Source: Xanthobacteraceae bacterium | GTDB taxonomy: Bacteria > Pseudomonadota > Alphaproteobacteria > Rhizobiales > Xanthobacteraceae | Assembly (NCBI GenBank): GCA_030039655.1 | Contig: JASHVC010000575.1 | Span: forward strand, 1-7,958 | Length of the DNA stretch: 7,958 nucleotides | Direction: 5' to 3' | Shown here: piece after piece, positions 1-6,580 of the stretch | Position numbering within the stretch: position 1 is the first letter of the stretch | Layout of the letters: every line of letters starts with the position of its first letter | Made by a program: the position numbers and the translations under genes | Notes under the pieces: model-generated | Told to the model about the DNA's origin: nothing | The model's database searches: none | What the model saw: the letters and a program-made list of their open reading frames with translations, nothing else

Positions 1-86
1 ACCTTGCCCTCGTAGGCCTCGAATTCTGTTTCGCGACCGCTGCGGATCCAAAGTCTGACGACGATGTAGAGGGGCGATGCTGCCAT
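1..86 (-). CDS. N-terminal fragment of a small DUF1330-like (ferredoxin-fold type) protein, cut by the window edge
   Basis: The minus strand opens with ATG at 84-86 and stays open for 28 codons to the window edge. The visible peptide starts MAASPLYIVVRLWIRSGRE and continues TEFEAYEGK. A short beta strand (YIVVRLWI) followed by a charged helix containing an F-E-x-Y-E pattern is how small alpha/beta-barrel proteins of the DUF1330 / antibiotic-biosynthesis-monooxygenase type begin. Those are about 100 residues long, and several sit in aromatic degradation clusters with unclear roles. The start codon is the first in frame; upstream there is only a weak purine stretch (GAGACGA). The gene follows the ligase and the micro-ORF on the same strand, about 50 bp after the micro-ORF stop, so it probably belongs to the same transcript. 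The reading frame is well supported, but the family call rests on 28 residues only. Confidence 0.55.
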   Translation of the reverse strand, partial: MAASPLYIVVRLWIRSGRETEFEAYEGK

Positions 87-137
87 TGTTCGTCTCGGGC
101 ACTTGCTGCGTACACACTCCGGCGGGGGCCGATCGTC

Positions 138-275
138 TCACGGGGCCTTGACGTGCAATTCCTCCGTGACGGCTTTGAGATCGTAAGTCGGATAGAACGT
201 CGTGTGAAAGCCGCCCCATGCCGTCTGTTCGTTGGCGCAATTGACTTCGCGGAGGCGCTCCGCCGGAACACGCAT
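138..275 (-). CDS. Possible 45-residue small protein immediately downstream of the ligase
   Basis: This is a short open frame from ATG (273-275) to TGA (138-140), encoding 45 residues that begin MRVPAERLREVNCANEQ and end EELHVKAP. The ATG lies only six bases after the ligase TAA and in the same frame, so ribosomes ending the ligase could restart here. About three quarters of the codons end in G or C, as in neighbouring genes. The middle is rich in aromatic and polar residues (TAWGGFHTTFYPTYDL), which is unlike typical shadow frames in GC-rich DNA, where Arg, Ala and Pro dominate. There is no clear Shine-Dalgarno sequence, no hydrophobic segment and no signal peptide. I do not recognise the family. 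It may be a real small protein, the conserved remnant of a larger gene, or chance; coding is more likely than not. Confidence 0.45.
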   Translation of the reverse strand: MRVPAERLREVNCANEQTAWGGFHTTFYPTYDLKAVTEELHVKAP

Positions 276-281
276 ACTGAC

Positions 282-1877
282 TTATTCGCGGCTCTCAAAA
301 TCCGATTCTCGGAGTTTGAACCGTTGCAGCTTGCCGGTCGCGGTGCGGGGCAGGTCGGGGCAGATGTCGATCCAGCGCGGATACTTCCATGGCCCGGCGC
401 ATTGCTTGACGTGGATGCGCAGCGTCTCGATGAGCCGTTCGTCGGCCGCAAAACCATTGCGCAGCACGATGAAGGCTTTGGGTTTCACCAGCCCGTCGGC
501 GTCTTCCTTGCCGATGACCGCGGCTTCGAGCACCGCCTCGTGGGAGGCGAGCGCCGCCTCGACCTCGAACGGTGACACCCACATGCCGCTGACCTTGAAC
601 ATGTCGTCGGTGCGTCCGCAGTAGTGAAAGTAGCCTTCGGGGTCGCGGAAGTATTTGTCACCCGTGAAAGTCCATTCGCCCGCGAAGGTGCGCCGGCTCT
701 TGTGCCGCTGGTTCCAGTAGCCCTCGCCGGCGGTCGGGCCGCGCACGATGAGTTCGCCGATCTCGCCATCGGCAACGTCGCCGCCGCCTTCGTCGACGAT
801 TTTCAGTTCGTAGCCTGGCACCGGCTTGCCGGTGGTGCCGTACCGCACATCGCCGGCCTGGTTGCTGAGGAAGGTCTGAAACATTTCGGTCGAGCCGATG
901 CCGTCGAGCACGTCGACGCCGGCGACTTCGCGCCAGCGCTCGCCCAGATGCGCGGGCAGCGCCTCGCCCGCGGAAACGCACAGGCGCAGGCGGTCCGAGC
1001 CGGCGCCGAGCGTCATCTCCTTGTGCGCAAGCAGCGACGCGTAGAGCGTGGGCACGCCGTAGAAGATCGTCGGCCGATGCCGGCGCATGATCTCGAAGAC
1101 CGCCTCGGGCGTCGGCCGCTGCGACAGCAGCACCGTGGTGGCGCCGACCGACAGGGGGAACGCCATGGCGTTGCCCATGCCGTAGGAGAAAAACAGCTTG
1201 GCGGCGGAGAACACCACGTCATCTTCGCGGATGCCGATCACGTGCCGGCCCATCAGCCGTGCCGCCGCCATCGGTGTGGTGTGCACGTGCTTGACGCCCT
1301 TGGGATCGCCGGTAGAGCCCGAGGTGTACATCCAGAACGCGACTTCGTCGGACAGCGTCGGCACGGTGAACACGTCCGCGCGGCTCCGTGTTATCAGGTC
1401 GCCAAAGTCGTGCACGTCGCGGCCTGCGAACGCGGCTCTGTCATCGGCGCTTGCGCCTACGAGAATAATTGTGCGCAGCCGCGGCAGGCGATCAAGGATG
1501 GGAACGAGCGTCTTCGCCAGCGACGCGGACGCGACGATGGCGGATGCGCGGCTGTCGCCGAGAATGTAGGCGTATTGCTCGACAGTGAGCAGCGTATTGA
1601 GCGGCAGTACCACGATGCCGGCGCGGACGCCGCCCCAAAACGCCACCGGAAAATCGACGGTGTCGTAAAGCAGCAGAGACAGCCGCTCCTCCGGCCGCAG
1701 CCCGAGGTCTCTCAGCGCCGCCGCAAACCGGCAGGTGCGTTCCTGCAGTTCGCCGTAACTCAGCGAGCGGTCCGCGTCCGCGAACGCGATCTTGTTGCCA
1801 AGTCCGCGCGCGACCGGAGCATCCACCAGATCCGTGACTGCGTTGTACGGCCTGCGCTGTAGGAAGTCGTCCAGCAT
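282..1877 (-). CDS. Benzoate-CoA ligase family protein (aryl acid:CoA ligase, AMP-forming)
   Basis: This 531-residue cytoplasmic enzyme belongs to the acyl-adenylate-forming superfamily. It would convert an aromatic or similar carboxylic acid, ATP and CoA into the acyl-CoA, AMP and pyrophosphate. The core motifs are present: P-loop YTSGSTGDPKG (184-194), the family-typical stretch KLFFSYGMGNAMAFPL (227-241), GIGSTE (327-331), TGDKYFRD with the ribose-binding Asp407, the hinge GRTDDMFKVSGMWVSP (421-436), and the C-terminal catalytic Lys516 in PRTATGKLQRFK. Length and motif order match benzoate- and 4-hydroxybenzoate-CoA ligases. The segment after GIGSTE reads MFQTFLSN, where characterised benzoate ligases, as I recall them, read MLHIFLSN; the acid pocket therefore probably differs and the substrate is not assigned. 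The start is the first in-frame ATG, with GGAGA about 13 bases upstream. It is transcribed divergently from the M20 gene and leads the minus-strand run. Confidence 0.9.
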   Translation of the reverse strand: MLDDFLQRRPYNAVTDLVDAPVARGLGNKIAFADADRSLSYGELQERTCRFAAALRDLGLRPEERLSLLLYDTVDFPVAFWGGVRAGIVVLPLNTLLTVEQYAYILGDSRASAIVASASLAKTLVPILDRLPRLRTIILVGASADDRAAFAGRDVHDFGDLITRSRADVFTVPTLSDEVAFWMYTSGSTGDPKGVKHVHTTPMAAARLMGRHVIGIREDDVVFSAAKLFFSYGMGNAMAFPLSVGATTVLLSQRPTPEAVFEIMRRHRPTIFYGVPTLYASLLAHKEMTLGAGSDRLRLCVSAGEALPAHLGERWREVAGVDVLDGIGSTEMFQTFLSNQAGDVRYGTTGKPVPGYELKIVDEGGGDVADGEIGELIVRGPTAGEGYWNQRHKSRRTFAGEWTFTGDKYFRDPEGYFHYCGRTDDMFKVSGMWVSPFEVEAALASHEAVLEAAVIGKEDADGLVKPKAFIVLRNGFAADERLIETLRIHVKQCAGPWKYPRWIDICPDLPRTATGKLQRFKLRESDFESRE

Positions 1878-1928
1878 GGGCTCTGTGCGGTCTCCGGCAG
1901 ACTCGCGGCGGATGCTTTTCGCTGTTAG

Positions 1929-1964
1929 AACCTAGACGGACGCCGACGCGCGTGCAACGCGTGC
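1929..1964 (-). promoter_or_regulatory. Candidate promoter of the ligase run with an overlapping 7-bp direct repeat
   Basis: Reading the minus strand in the 174-bp divergent gap, a TTGCAC box (1952-1957) and a TAGGTT box (1929-1934) are separated by 17 bases. Each matches the sigma-70 consensus at three of six positions. The -35-like box lies in two copies of GCACGCG (1958-1964 and 1949-1955) that repeat with a 9-bp period. Such a repeat over a promoter could bind a regulator, but GC-rich DNA throws up short repeats easily. The transcription start would fall about 40-45 bases before the ligase ATG. The call rests on pattern alone. Confidence 0.25.
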
Positions 1965-2051
1965 GCGAAACGGAAGCCCTGACGCGTCTTGCCAGATCAA
2001 CTATTTCCCAGAAAGATACCGGCAACGCCCTTCAGCTCCCTGTGATTTGCC

Positions 2052-3443
2052 ATGAGCCGCGCCAACGCTATTGCCCGCGCCTACGCCTATTTCGACAACG
2101 GCGGCTTTCTCGCCGACCTGACGCGTCGGGTCGCCATTCCCAGCTCGAGTCAGGAGCCGGAGCGCGCGACCGCGCTGCGCTCTTATCTGGTCGATGAGAT
2201 CGTGCCGACGCTCACGCCGCTCGGCTTCACCTGCCGCCTTCTCGACAATCCGCTCGGGCCGCCGGTCCTGGTGGCCGAACGCATGGAAAATCCCGATTTC
2301 GTCACCGCGCTGCTGTACGGCCACGGCGACACCATCCGCGGCTTCGACGATCTCTGGCGGTCCGGCTTGAAGCCATGGCAGGTGGTCGTGGAAGGCGCGC
2401 GCATCTACGGGCGCGGTACCGCCGACAATAAGGGCCAGCACAGCGTCAACATCGGCGCGCTGGCGGCGGTGCTCGCCGAGCGCGGCGCGCTCGGCTTCAA
2501 TTGCAAAATCTTGCTGGAAATGGCCGAGGAGCAGGGCTCGGTCGGATTGCGCGAAGTGTGCGCTGCGCACAGCGACGCGCTGCTCAAGGCCGATGTGCTG
2601 ATCGGCTCCGACGGGCCGCGCAACGCACCGGACGAGCCGACGCTGTTTCTCGGCGCGCGCGGCGGCTATCCGATCGAACTCGTCGTCGATCTACGCGAGG
2701 GCAGTCATCATTCCGGAAATTGGGGAGGGCTTCTTGCCAACGCCGGCATCATTTTGGCGCACGCGCTCGCCTCGATCACCGACGCACGCGGCGCCATCAA
2801 GATTCCGGAATGGCGGCCGCCGCTGCCGCAATCGGTGCGCGACGTGCTGGCCGGCGTGGAAGTCGACGGCGGCTCTGACGGGCCGACGGTCGATCGCGAC
2901 TGGGGTGAGCCGGGACTCACGCCGGCCGAACGCGTGTTCGGCTGGAACAGTTTCGAGATTCAGGCCTTCACGGCCGGTACGCCGGAGCGGCCGGTCAATG
3001 CCATTCCGGGCACGGCGCGGGCGCATTGTCAGCTCAAGTACGTGGTCGGCACCGATCCCGACGATATTATTCGGGCGTTGCGCCGGCACCTCGACCGCCA
3101 CGGCTTTCAGAAAGTCGACGTGCGGCAGGGCCGCACCAGCTTGTTCAAGGCAAGCTGCCTCGATCCGAGCGACCCATGGGTCGGCTGGACCAGAGACTCG
3201 ATCGCGCGCAGTACGGGCCGCGCACCGACCGTACTGCCCAATTTCGGCGGCTCGCTGCCAAACGACATTTTCGCCGAGGTGCTCAATCTGAAGACGCTAT
3301 GGATTCCGCACTCCTATGCGGGCTGCTCGCAGCACGCACCTAATGAACATTTGCTCGCGCCGATTGCCCGCGAAGGACTCGGCATCATGGCCGGGTTGTT
3401 CTGGGATCTGGGCGATAGGGACACGAAACGGCCGGCGCATTAG
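2052..3443 (+). CDS. M20 family metallohydrolase (zinc peptidase / amidohydrolase, ArgE-DapE type)
   Basis: The 463-residue product has the full set of M20 di-metal ligands and catalytic residues: HGD (His91, Asp93), Asp125 in GTADNKGQ as the bridging ligand, Glu159-Glu160 in MAEEQGS as base and ligand, Asp187 in GSDGP, and the late His428 in QHAPNEH. A dimerisation/lid domain lies at roughly 205-330 and carries the HSG signature (219-222) whose histidine reaches the partner's active site in DapE-like enzymes. The family removes acyl groups or amino acids from amides and dipeptides using two metal ions. There is no signal peptide, so it acts in the cytoplasm. It is divergent from an aryl-CoA ligase, so a plausible but unproven role is releasing an acid from an amino acid conjugate for activation. 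No good Shine-Dalgarno precedes the ATG. Its 3' end overlaps the convergent phosphatase by 4 bp. Confidence 0.88.
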   Translation: MSRANAIARAYAYFDNGGFLADLTRRVAIPSSSQEPERATALRSYLVDEIVPTLTPLGFTCRLLDNPLGPPVLVAERMENPDFVTALLYGHGDTIRGFDDLWRSGLKPWQVVVEGARIYGRGTADNKGQHSVNIGALAAVLAERGALGFNCKILLEMAEEQGSVGLREVCAAHSDALLKADVLIGSDGPRNAPDEPTLFLGARGGYPIELVVDLREGSHHSGNWGGLLANAGIILAHALASITDARGAIKIPEWRPPLPQSVRDVLAGVEVDGGSDGPTVDRDWGEPGLTPAERVFGWNSFEIQAFTAGTPERPVNAIPGTARAHCQLKYVVGTDPDDIIRALRRHLDRHGFQKVDVRQGRTSLFKASCLDPSDPWVGWTRDSIARSTGRAPTVLPNFGGSLPNDIFAEVLNLKTLWIPHSYAGCSQHAPNEHLLAPIAREGLGIMAGLFWDLGDRDTKRPAH

Positions 3444-3450
3444 GCCGGCC
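3430..3450. terminator. Perfect GC hairpin spanning the overlapping stop codons of two convergent genes
   Basis: GGCCGGC (3430-3436) pairs perfectly with GCCGGCC (3444-3450) around a 7-base loop, GCATTAG. The loop contains the TAG of the plus-strand M20 gene (3441-3443) and the complement of the TAA of the minus-strand phosphatase (3440-3442). Being symmetric, the stem would form in both transcripts. No T-run follows on either strand, so it is not a canonical intrinsic terminator. It may act with Rho or protect 3' ends, and the stem overlaps the last codons of both proteins. Confidence 0.4.
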
Positions 3451-4051
3451 CGCCGGTGCGGTCCAATTCGAGCGCCGACGCGAGATGCTGCGTGCAATTA
3501 AGCAAGCTCACCGTATGCGGCGTCTCTTCGGCCAGAATCGTGATGCTCGTATTGTCGAAGCGCTCCTGAACAATGGCGCCCGCGGGCACTTTTGTATGGC
3601 GTTCGACGACGGCGCGGCAGACCAGACCGTGCGTGATCACCACCAAATTGCCATTCAGGCCGCGGCGCCGGCGCACCACGAAGGCGAAGGCTTCGGCGAC
3701 GCGGGCGTGAAAGGTCGGCCAGTCTTCGCCGTTGGGCGGAGCCACGTCCGGCCCGAACGGATCTTCGGGCAGCGCCGCATAGGGCATGCCGCGCAGGTCG
3801 CCGAAGTTGCGCTCCTGCAGCAGCGGGGTTTCGTCGATGGTCATTCCGGAGCGGGCGGCAAGGGGAGCCGCCGTCATGCGCGCGCGCAACAAGTCGCTGC
3901 AGACGACGTGCGCGAAGCCGAGCGTGGTCAAGCGCTGCGCAAGCAGTTCGGCCTGACGTATCCCGCGCGCGTTGAGGGGCACTTCGGGGCGCTGGAGAAT
4001 GCGCGCTGCGTTGCCGTCGGTCTCGCCATGCCGCACGAGCAGGATCGTCAT
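3440..4051 (-). CDS. Histidine phosphatase family protein (phosphoglycerate-mutase-like)
   Basis: The 203-residue product starts MTILLVRHGETDGNA, giving the RHG signature with Arg7 and the phospho-accepting His8. The rest of the active site is visible: Arg56 in SDLLRA, the acid Glu80 in LQERNFGDLRG, and the second histidine His141 in VITHGL. Length and order fit the cofactor-dependent mutase / alpha-ribazole phosphatase / broad-specificity phosphatase branch. It acts through a phosphohistidine intermediate on a small phosphorylated metabolite in the cytoplasm; sequence alone does not reveal the substrate. It reads toward the M20 gene, with stop codons overlapping by 4 bp, and is divergent from the Rieske gene across 151 bp. 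It has no obvious link to aromatic catabolism and may be a housekeeping neighbour. Start chosen at the ATG that puts the RHG motif at residue 7, which is usual for the family. Confidence 0.88.
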   Translation of the reverse strand: MTILLVRHGETDGNAARILQRPEVPLNARGIRQAELLAQRLTTLGFAHVVCSDLLRARMTAAPLAARSGMTIDETPLLQERNFGDLRGMPYAALPEDPFGPDVAPPNGEDWPTFHARVAEAFAFVVRRRRGLNGNLVVITHGLVCRAVVERHTKVPAGAIVQERFDNTSITILAEETPHTVSLLNCTQHLASALELDRTGGPA

Positions 4052-4191
4052 GCGGCCCTAGTTAACAGCGTTCGCGGCTTGCCGCCAAGCGCGCTTCTCG
4101 TCATCAGGGGCGTTCCACGCGCGCCCGGGACCGGTGTAGCATTGAGGCCGATCCGCCGGCGGGGCGTCGCGAAATGCCCGCCGCAGTTCAG

Positions 4192-4198
4192 AGGAGGG
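4192..4198 (+). promoter_or_regulatory. Strong Shine-Dalgarno sequence of the Rieske oxygenase gene
   Basis: AGGAGGG lies four bases before the ATG at 4203. It is the best ribosome binding site seen in the window and fixes the start of the oxygenase, which then shows normal N-terminal length for the family. The other genes here have weak or partial sites, so this gene is probably translated more efficiently. Confidence 0.75.
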
Positions 4199-4202
4199 CG
4201 CG

Positions 4203-5537
4203 ATGACAACGGCGACCGAGAGCGTTGAACTCACGCGTGTCGGCCCCGGCACCGTCATGGGTCAGCTCATGCGGGAATACTGGATCCCGGCGCTGATGTC
4301 CTCCGAAGTCGAGCGCGGCGGCGCGCCGGTTCGCCTGATGCTGCTCGGCGAGAAGCTGATCGCCTTTCGCGACAGTGAGGGCCGGGTGGGGGTGATGGAT
4401 CATCGCTGCCCGCACCGCGGCGCGTCGCTGTTCCTCGGCCGCAACGAGGAGGGCGGCATCCGCTGCATCTATCACGGCTGGAAATTCGATGTGAACGGCC
4501 GCTGTCTCGACATGCCGAATGTGTCGCCGCAACAAGACTTCAAGCATAAGGTGAGCGCCAAGGCGTACCGCGCGGTCGAGCGCGCCGGGTTGGTGTGGGT
4601 CTATATGGGGGCGCGCGCCGAGCCGCCGCCGCTGCCGGGCTTTGAGATTCTGGACGTTCCCGACTGCGAAGTCGGGGCGCTCTTCATTCAGCGCAACTGC
4701 AATTATCTGCAGGCGCTGGAAGGCGATATCGACACCTCGCATTTCGGCTTTTTGCACGCCGGCCACGTCGAAGCTGACGAACTGTCCAGCAACGATCCGA
4801 TCTACCACACGGTCGCGATCCGTGCGCCGGAATATCACATCGCCGACACGGACTGGGGCACGACCTACGCGGGCCACCGCGCCGCCGGCCCCGGCCGCAC
4901 CTCGTGGCGCTTCGGCAACTTCATGTTTCCGTTCTGGACGCAAGTACCGAACGGCGAGTTCGGCCAGCACGTGCAGGTGCGCGGCTGGGTGCCGCTCGAC
5001 GACGAGCACACCATGTACTGCGTGCTGTGGTGGAAGCGCGGCCTGTCAGCCATGAACCAGAAGGATCCGGCCTACAAGGATGGCGCGCCGATCGGCGGCA
5101 TGGGGCGCCGCAACGATTTTCTGCCCAACACCAGTGACTGGCTCGGCCGCTGGCGGCTGGCGGCGAATTTCAGCAACGACTGGCGCCTGGACCGCGCCGC
5201 GCAACACGACGACACGATCTACAGCGGCATCAACAGCATCCACTTGCAGGACCAGGCCGTCACCGAGAGCATGGGCGCGATCCTCGACCACAGCTTCGAA
5301 CATCTCGCGCCGTCAGATCTGATGATCACGCGCACGCGCCGCCGCCTGCTGATGGCCGCGCGCGCGCTGCGCGACAACCGCGTGCCGCCGCCGGGTGCCG
5401 AAAATGTCGAAGTGTTCCGCGACGCGCGCGGCGGCTATTTCGTCGGCGCCGCGGGGAGCGGATGGCAGGAGGCTTACGCGGCCGAACTGGCCGCCGGTGC
5501 GCGTCCGGCTCCGGCCGCTTTGCAAGCGGCGAAGTAG
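4203..5537 (+). CDS. Rieske [2Fe-2S] aromatic ring-hydroxylating oxygenase alpha subunit, phthalate-dioxygenase type
   Basis: The 444-residue product is the catalytic subunit of a Rieske non-haem iron oxygenase, which would hydroxylate or demethylate an aromatic substrate using O2 and electrons from a separate reductase. The Rieske cluster ligands are Cys69 and His71 (CPHRG) and Cys88 and His91 (CIYHGWKFD). The mononuclear iron site has His180 and His185 in DIDTSHFGFLH, with Asp175 placed to bridge electron transfer between subunits; Asp350 (LQDQAVTES) is my best candidate for the third iron ligand. Length and the SHFGFLH form point to the phthalate 4,5-dioxygenase / vanillate demethylase side of the family, not the alpha-beta naphthalene type, and no beta subunit is nearby. 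No reductase or ferredoxin gene is in the window. The product is cytoplasmic; the last 20 residues are an Ala-Pro-rich tail. Substrate unknown. Confidence 0.92.
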   Translation: MTTATESVELTRVGPGTVMGQLMREYWIPALMSSEVERGGAPVRLMLLGEKLIAFRDSEGRVGVMDHRCPHRGASLFLGRNEEGGIRCIYHGWKFDVNGRCLDMPNVSPQQDFKHKVSAKAYRAVERAGLVWVYMGARAEPPPLPGFEILDVPDCEVGALFIQRNCNYLQALEGDIDTSHFGFLHAGHVEADELSSNDPIYHTVAIRAPEYHIADTDWGTTYAGHRAAGPGRTSWRFGNFMFPFWTQVPNGEFGQHVQVRGWVPLDDEHTMYCVLWWKRGLSAMNQKDPAYKDGAPIGGMGRRNDFLPNTSDWLGRWRLAANFSNDWRLDRAAQHDDTIYSGINSIHLQDQAVTESMGAILDHSFEHLAPSDLMITRTRRRLLMAARALRDNRVPPPGAENVEVFRDARGGYFVGAAGSGWQEAYAAELAAGARPAPAALQAAK

Positions 5538-5551
5538 CTCGCTCTAGGGGT

Positions 5552-5574
5552 CCGTGCTCATAAACCCAGTACGG
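5552..5574 (+). terminator. Weak hairpin just after the Rieske gene
   Basis: Fourteen bases after the oxygenase stop, CCGTGCT (5552-5558) can pair with AGTACGG (5568-5574) across a 9-base loop, with one G-U wobble in RNA. No T-run follows. It may be a 3'-end hairpin or chance. Confidence 0.25.
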
Positions 5575-5683
5575 CCAACTTCAGCAAAGCTACGGAATAC
5601 ATGTCTCCTATCAGGGGGCAGATCGGACACGGCGCGAATGTGGCTGTCTGTTGCCTTTGACCCCGAAGGAACATTCCGACGGC

Positions 5684-6580
5684 CTATTGAGTCGCCGTCT
5701 GTCCGCGCAGCTGAGCTAGTGCGGACATGAGAATTGATGCGGCGGTCTGCGAAGATCCGTTTGTGCTCAGGTGATAGCCGACATAGGCGTCCCGCCACAG
5801 CGGACTGACGTACCAGTGGCAGGGCCAGCTTGGGGGAAAATCGATCAGCGTGCAGCCCGCAGTCGGAAACAGGAAATAGGAGCGTTTTCGGATGACTGCG
5901 CCCGATAGGCGCCCGACAATCTCGTTATCGCCGGCGTCGTCGAGGAATTTGATGAGTGCGCAGTCAGGATAGATAGTCGCCCAGGAGAATTGCACCACAG
6001 CCGTCGAGCGGCAGTCCGCTCCAATCCCCCCGATAACCACGTAAGATGACGGCAAGTGGATTGGACTTTCGGTGAAACAGCGGCTCGCGATCGACGTCTG
6101 CCCGCTCGGGCACCATGGACCGGCGTCAGACTGAAATATCAACCGCTTGGGCGGCGATCCGAGAGCGAAAATCTCGAACCCCAACTTCTCCGGCTGGAGC
6201 GCACTATCCTGGTCGCGGAGTTCGATGTCGATATTGATCGGCATACCGAACGCCAGATCGTGGGTTCCGGGCGGAATTTGCTTGTCGATCTGGAACCATT
6301 GTTGCTGGTTTTTCCAGGTTGATGCAGGGATATCGCTAGACAGCCCCATCGCGAGGCCTGCCACGTAAAAAATCGCGGGAAGAATTAGAACGGGACGCGG
6401 GAGCGCGCCTACGATCGACAGGACCATGATATGGATCATGAATATGTGAACAATCACGCCGATCCAAAACATGCCTAGGAGCAGCATCAAAACGATGCCG
6501 GTCGTGGGAATCCATTGCAATATGAAGATCGCTAGGGCTACGAGCGCGTAGACGGCGCATATGCGGAGAAATCGCACCAT
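5684..6580 (-). CDS. Membrane-anchored protein of unknown function with a cysteine-containing C-terminal domain
   Basis: I do not recognise this 298-residue protein. The first 82 residues are strongly hydrophobic and form probably three membrane segments (about 8-23, 27-57 as one long or two short spans, and 64-80). Arg3 and Arg6 at the N-terminus suggest it starts in the cytoplasm. With three spans the rest (about 85-298) would lie in the periplasm. That soluble part contains six cysteines (157, 168, 190, 207, 243, 254), an even number that would suit disulfides, plus many aromatic residues and few charges. No catalytic motif is evident. A ligand-binding or envelope role is possible but unsupported. 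The DNA looks less GC-rich, with more A/T-ending codons than the catabolic genes on either side, so it may have a separate history. The only ribosome-binding candidate is a poor GGCGGGG about 5 bases before the ATG. Confidence 0.7.
   Translation of the reverse strand: MVRFLRICAVYALVALAIFILQWIPTTGIVLMLLLGMFWIGVIVHIFMIHIMVLSIVGALPRPVLILPAIFYVAGLAMGLSSDIPASTWKNQQQWFQIDKQIPPGTHDLAFGMPINIDIELRDQDSALQPEKLGFEIFALGSPPKRLIFQSDAGPWCPSGQTSIASRCFTESPIHLPSSYVVIGGIGADCRSTAVVQFSWATIYPDCALIKFLDDAGDNEIVGRLSGAVIRKRSYFLFPTAGCTLIDFPPSWPCHWYVSPLWRDAYVGYHLSTNGSSQTAASILMSALAQLRGQTATQ

Noticed and set aside
624..1862. A 412-codon open frame on the plus strand opposite the ligase
   Set aside because: It lies wholly antisense to a ligase with all its motifs, and its translation is rich in Arg, Ala, His and Gly without family features. 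Long antisense frames are expected in GC-rich genes.
3485..4228. A 247-codon plus-strand frame opposite the histidine phosphatase
   Set aside because: The phosphatase active-site motifs on the minus strand are complete; this frame shows no family features and runs into the Rieske start.
4188..5009. A 273-codon open frame on the minus strand opposite the Rieske oxygenase
   Set aside because: The plus strand encodes the Rieske and iron-site motifs with a strong ribosome binding site; the antisense product looks like a shadow translation.
5544..5798. An 84-codon minus-strand frame overlapping the end of the membrane protein gene
   Set aside because: It begins inside the membrane gene in another frame and its composition is Arg- and Ser-rich with no motif. 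It is likely chance in repeat-like intergenic sequence.
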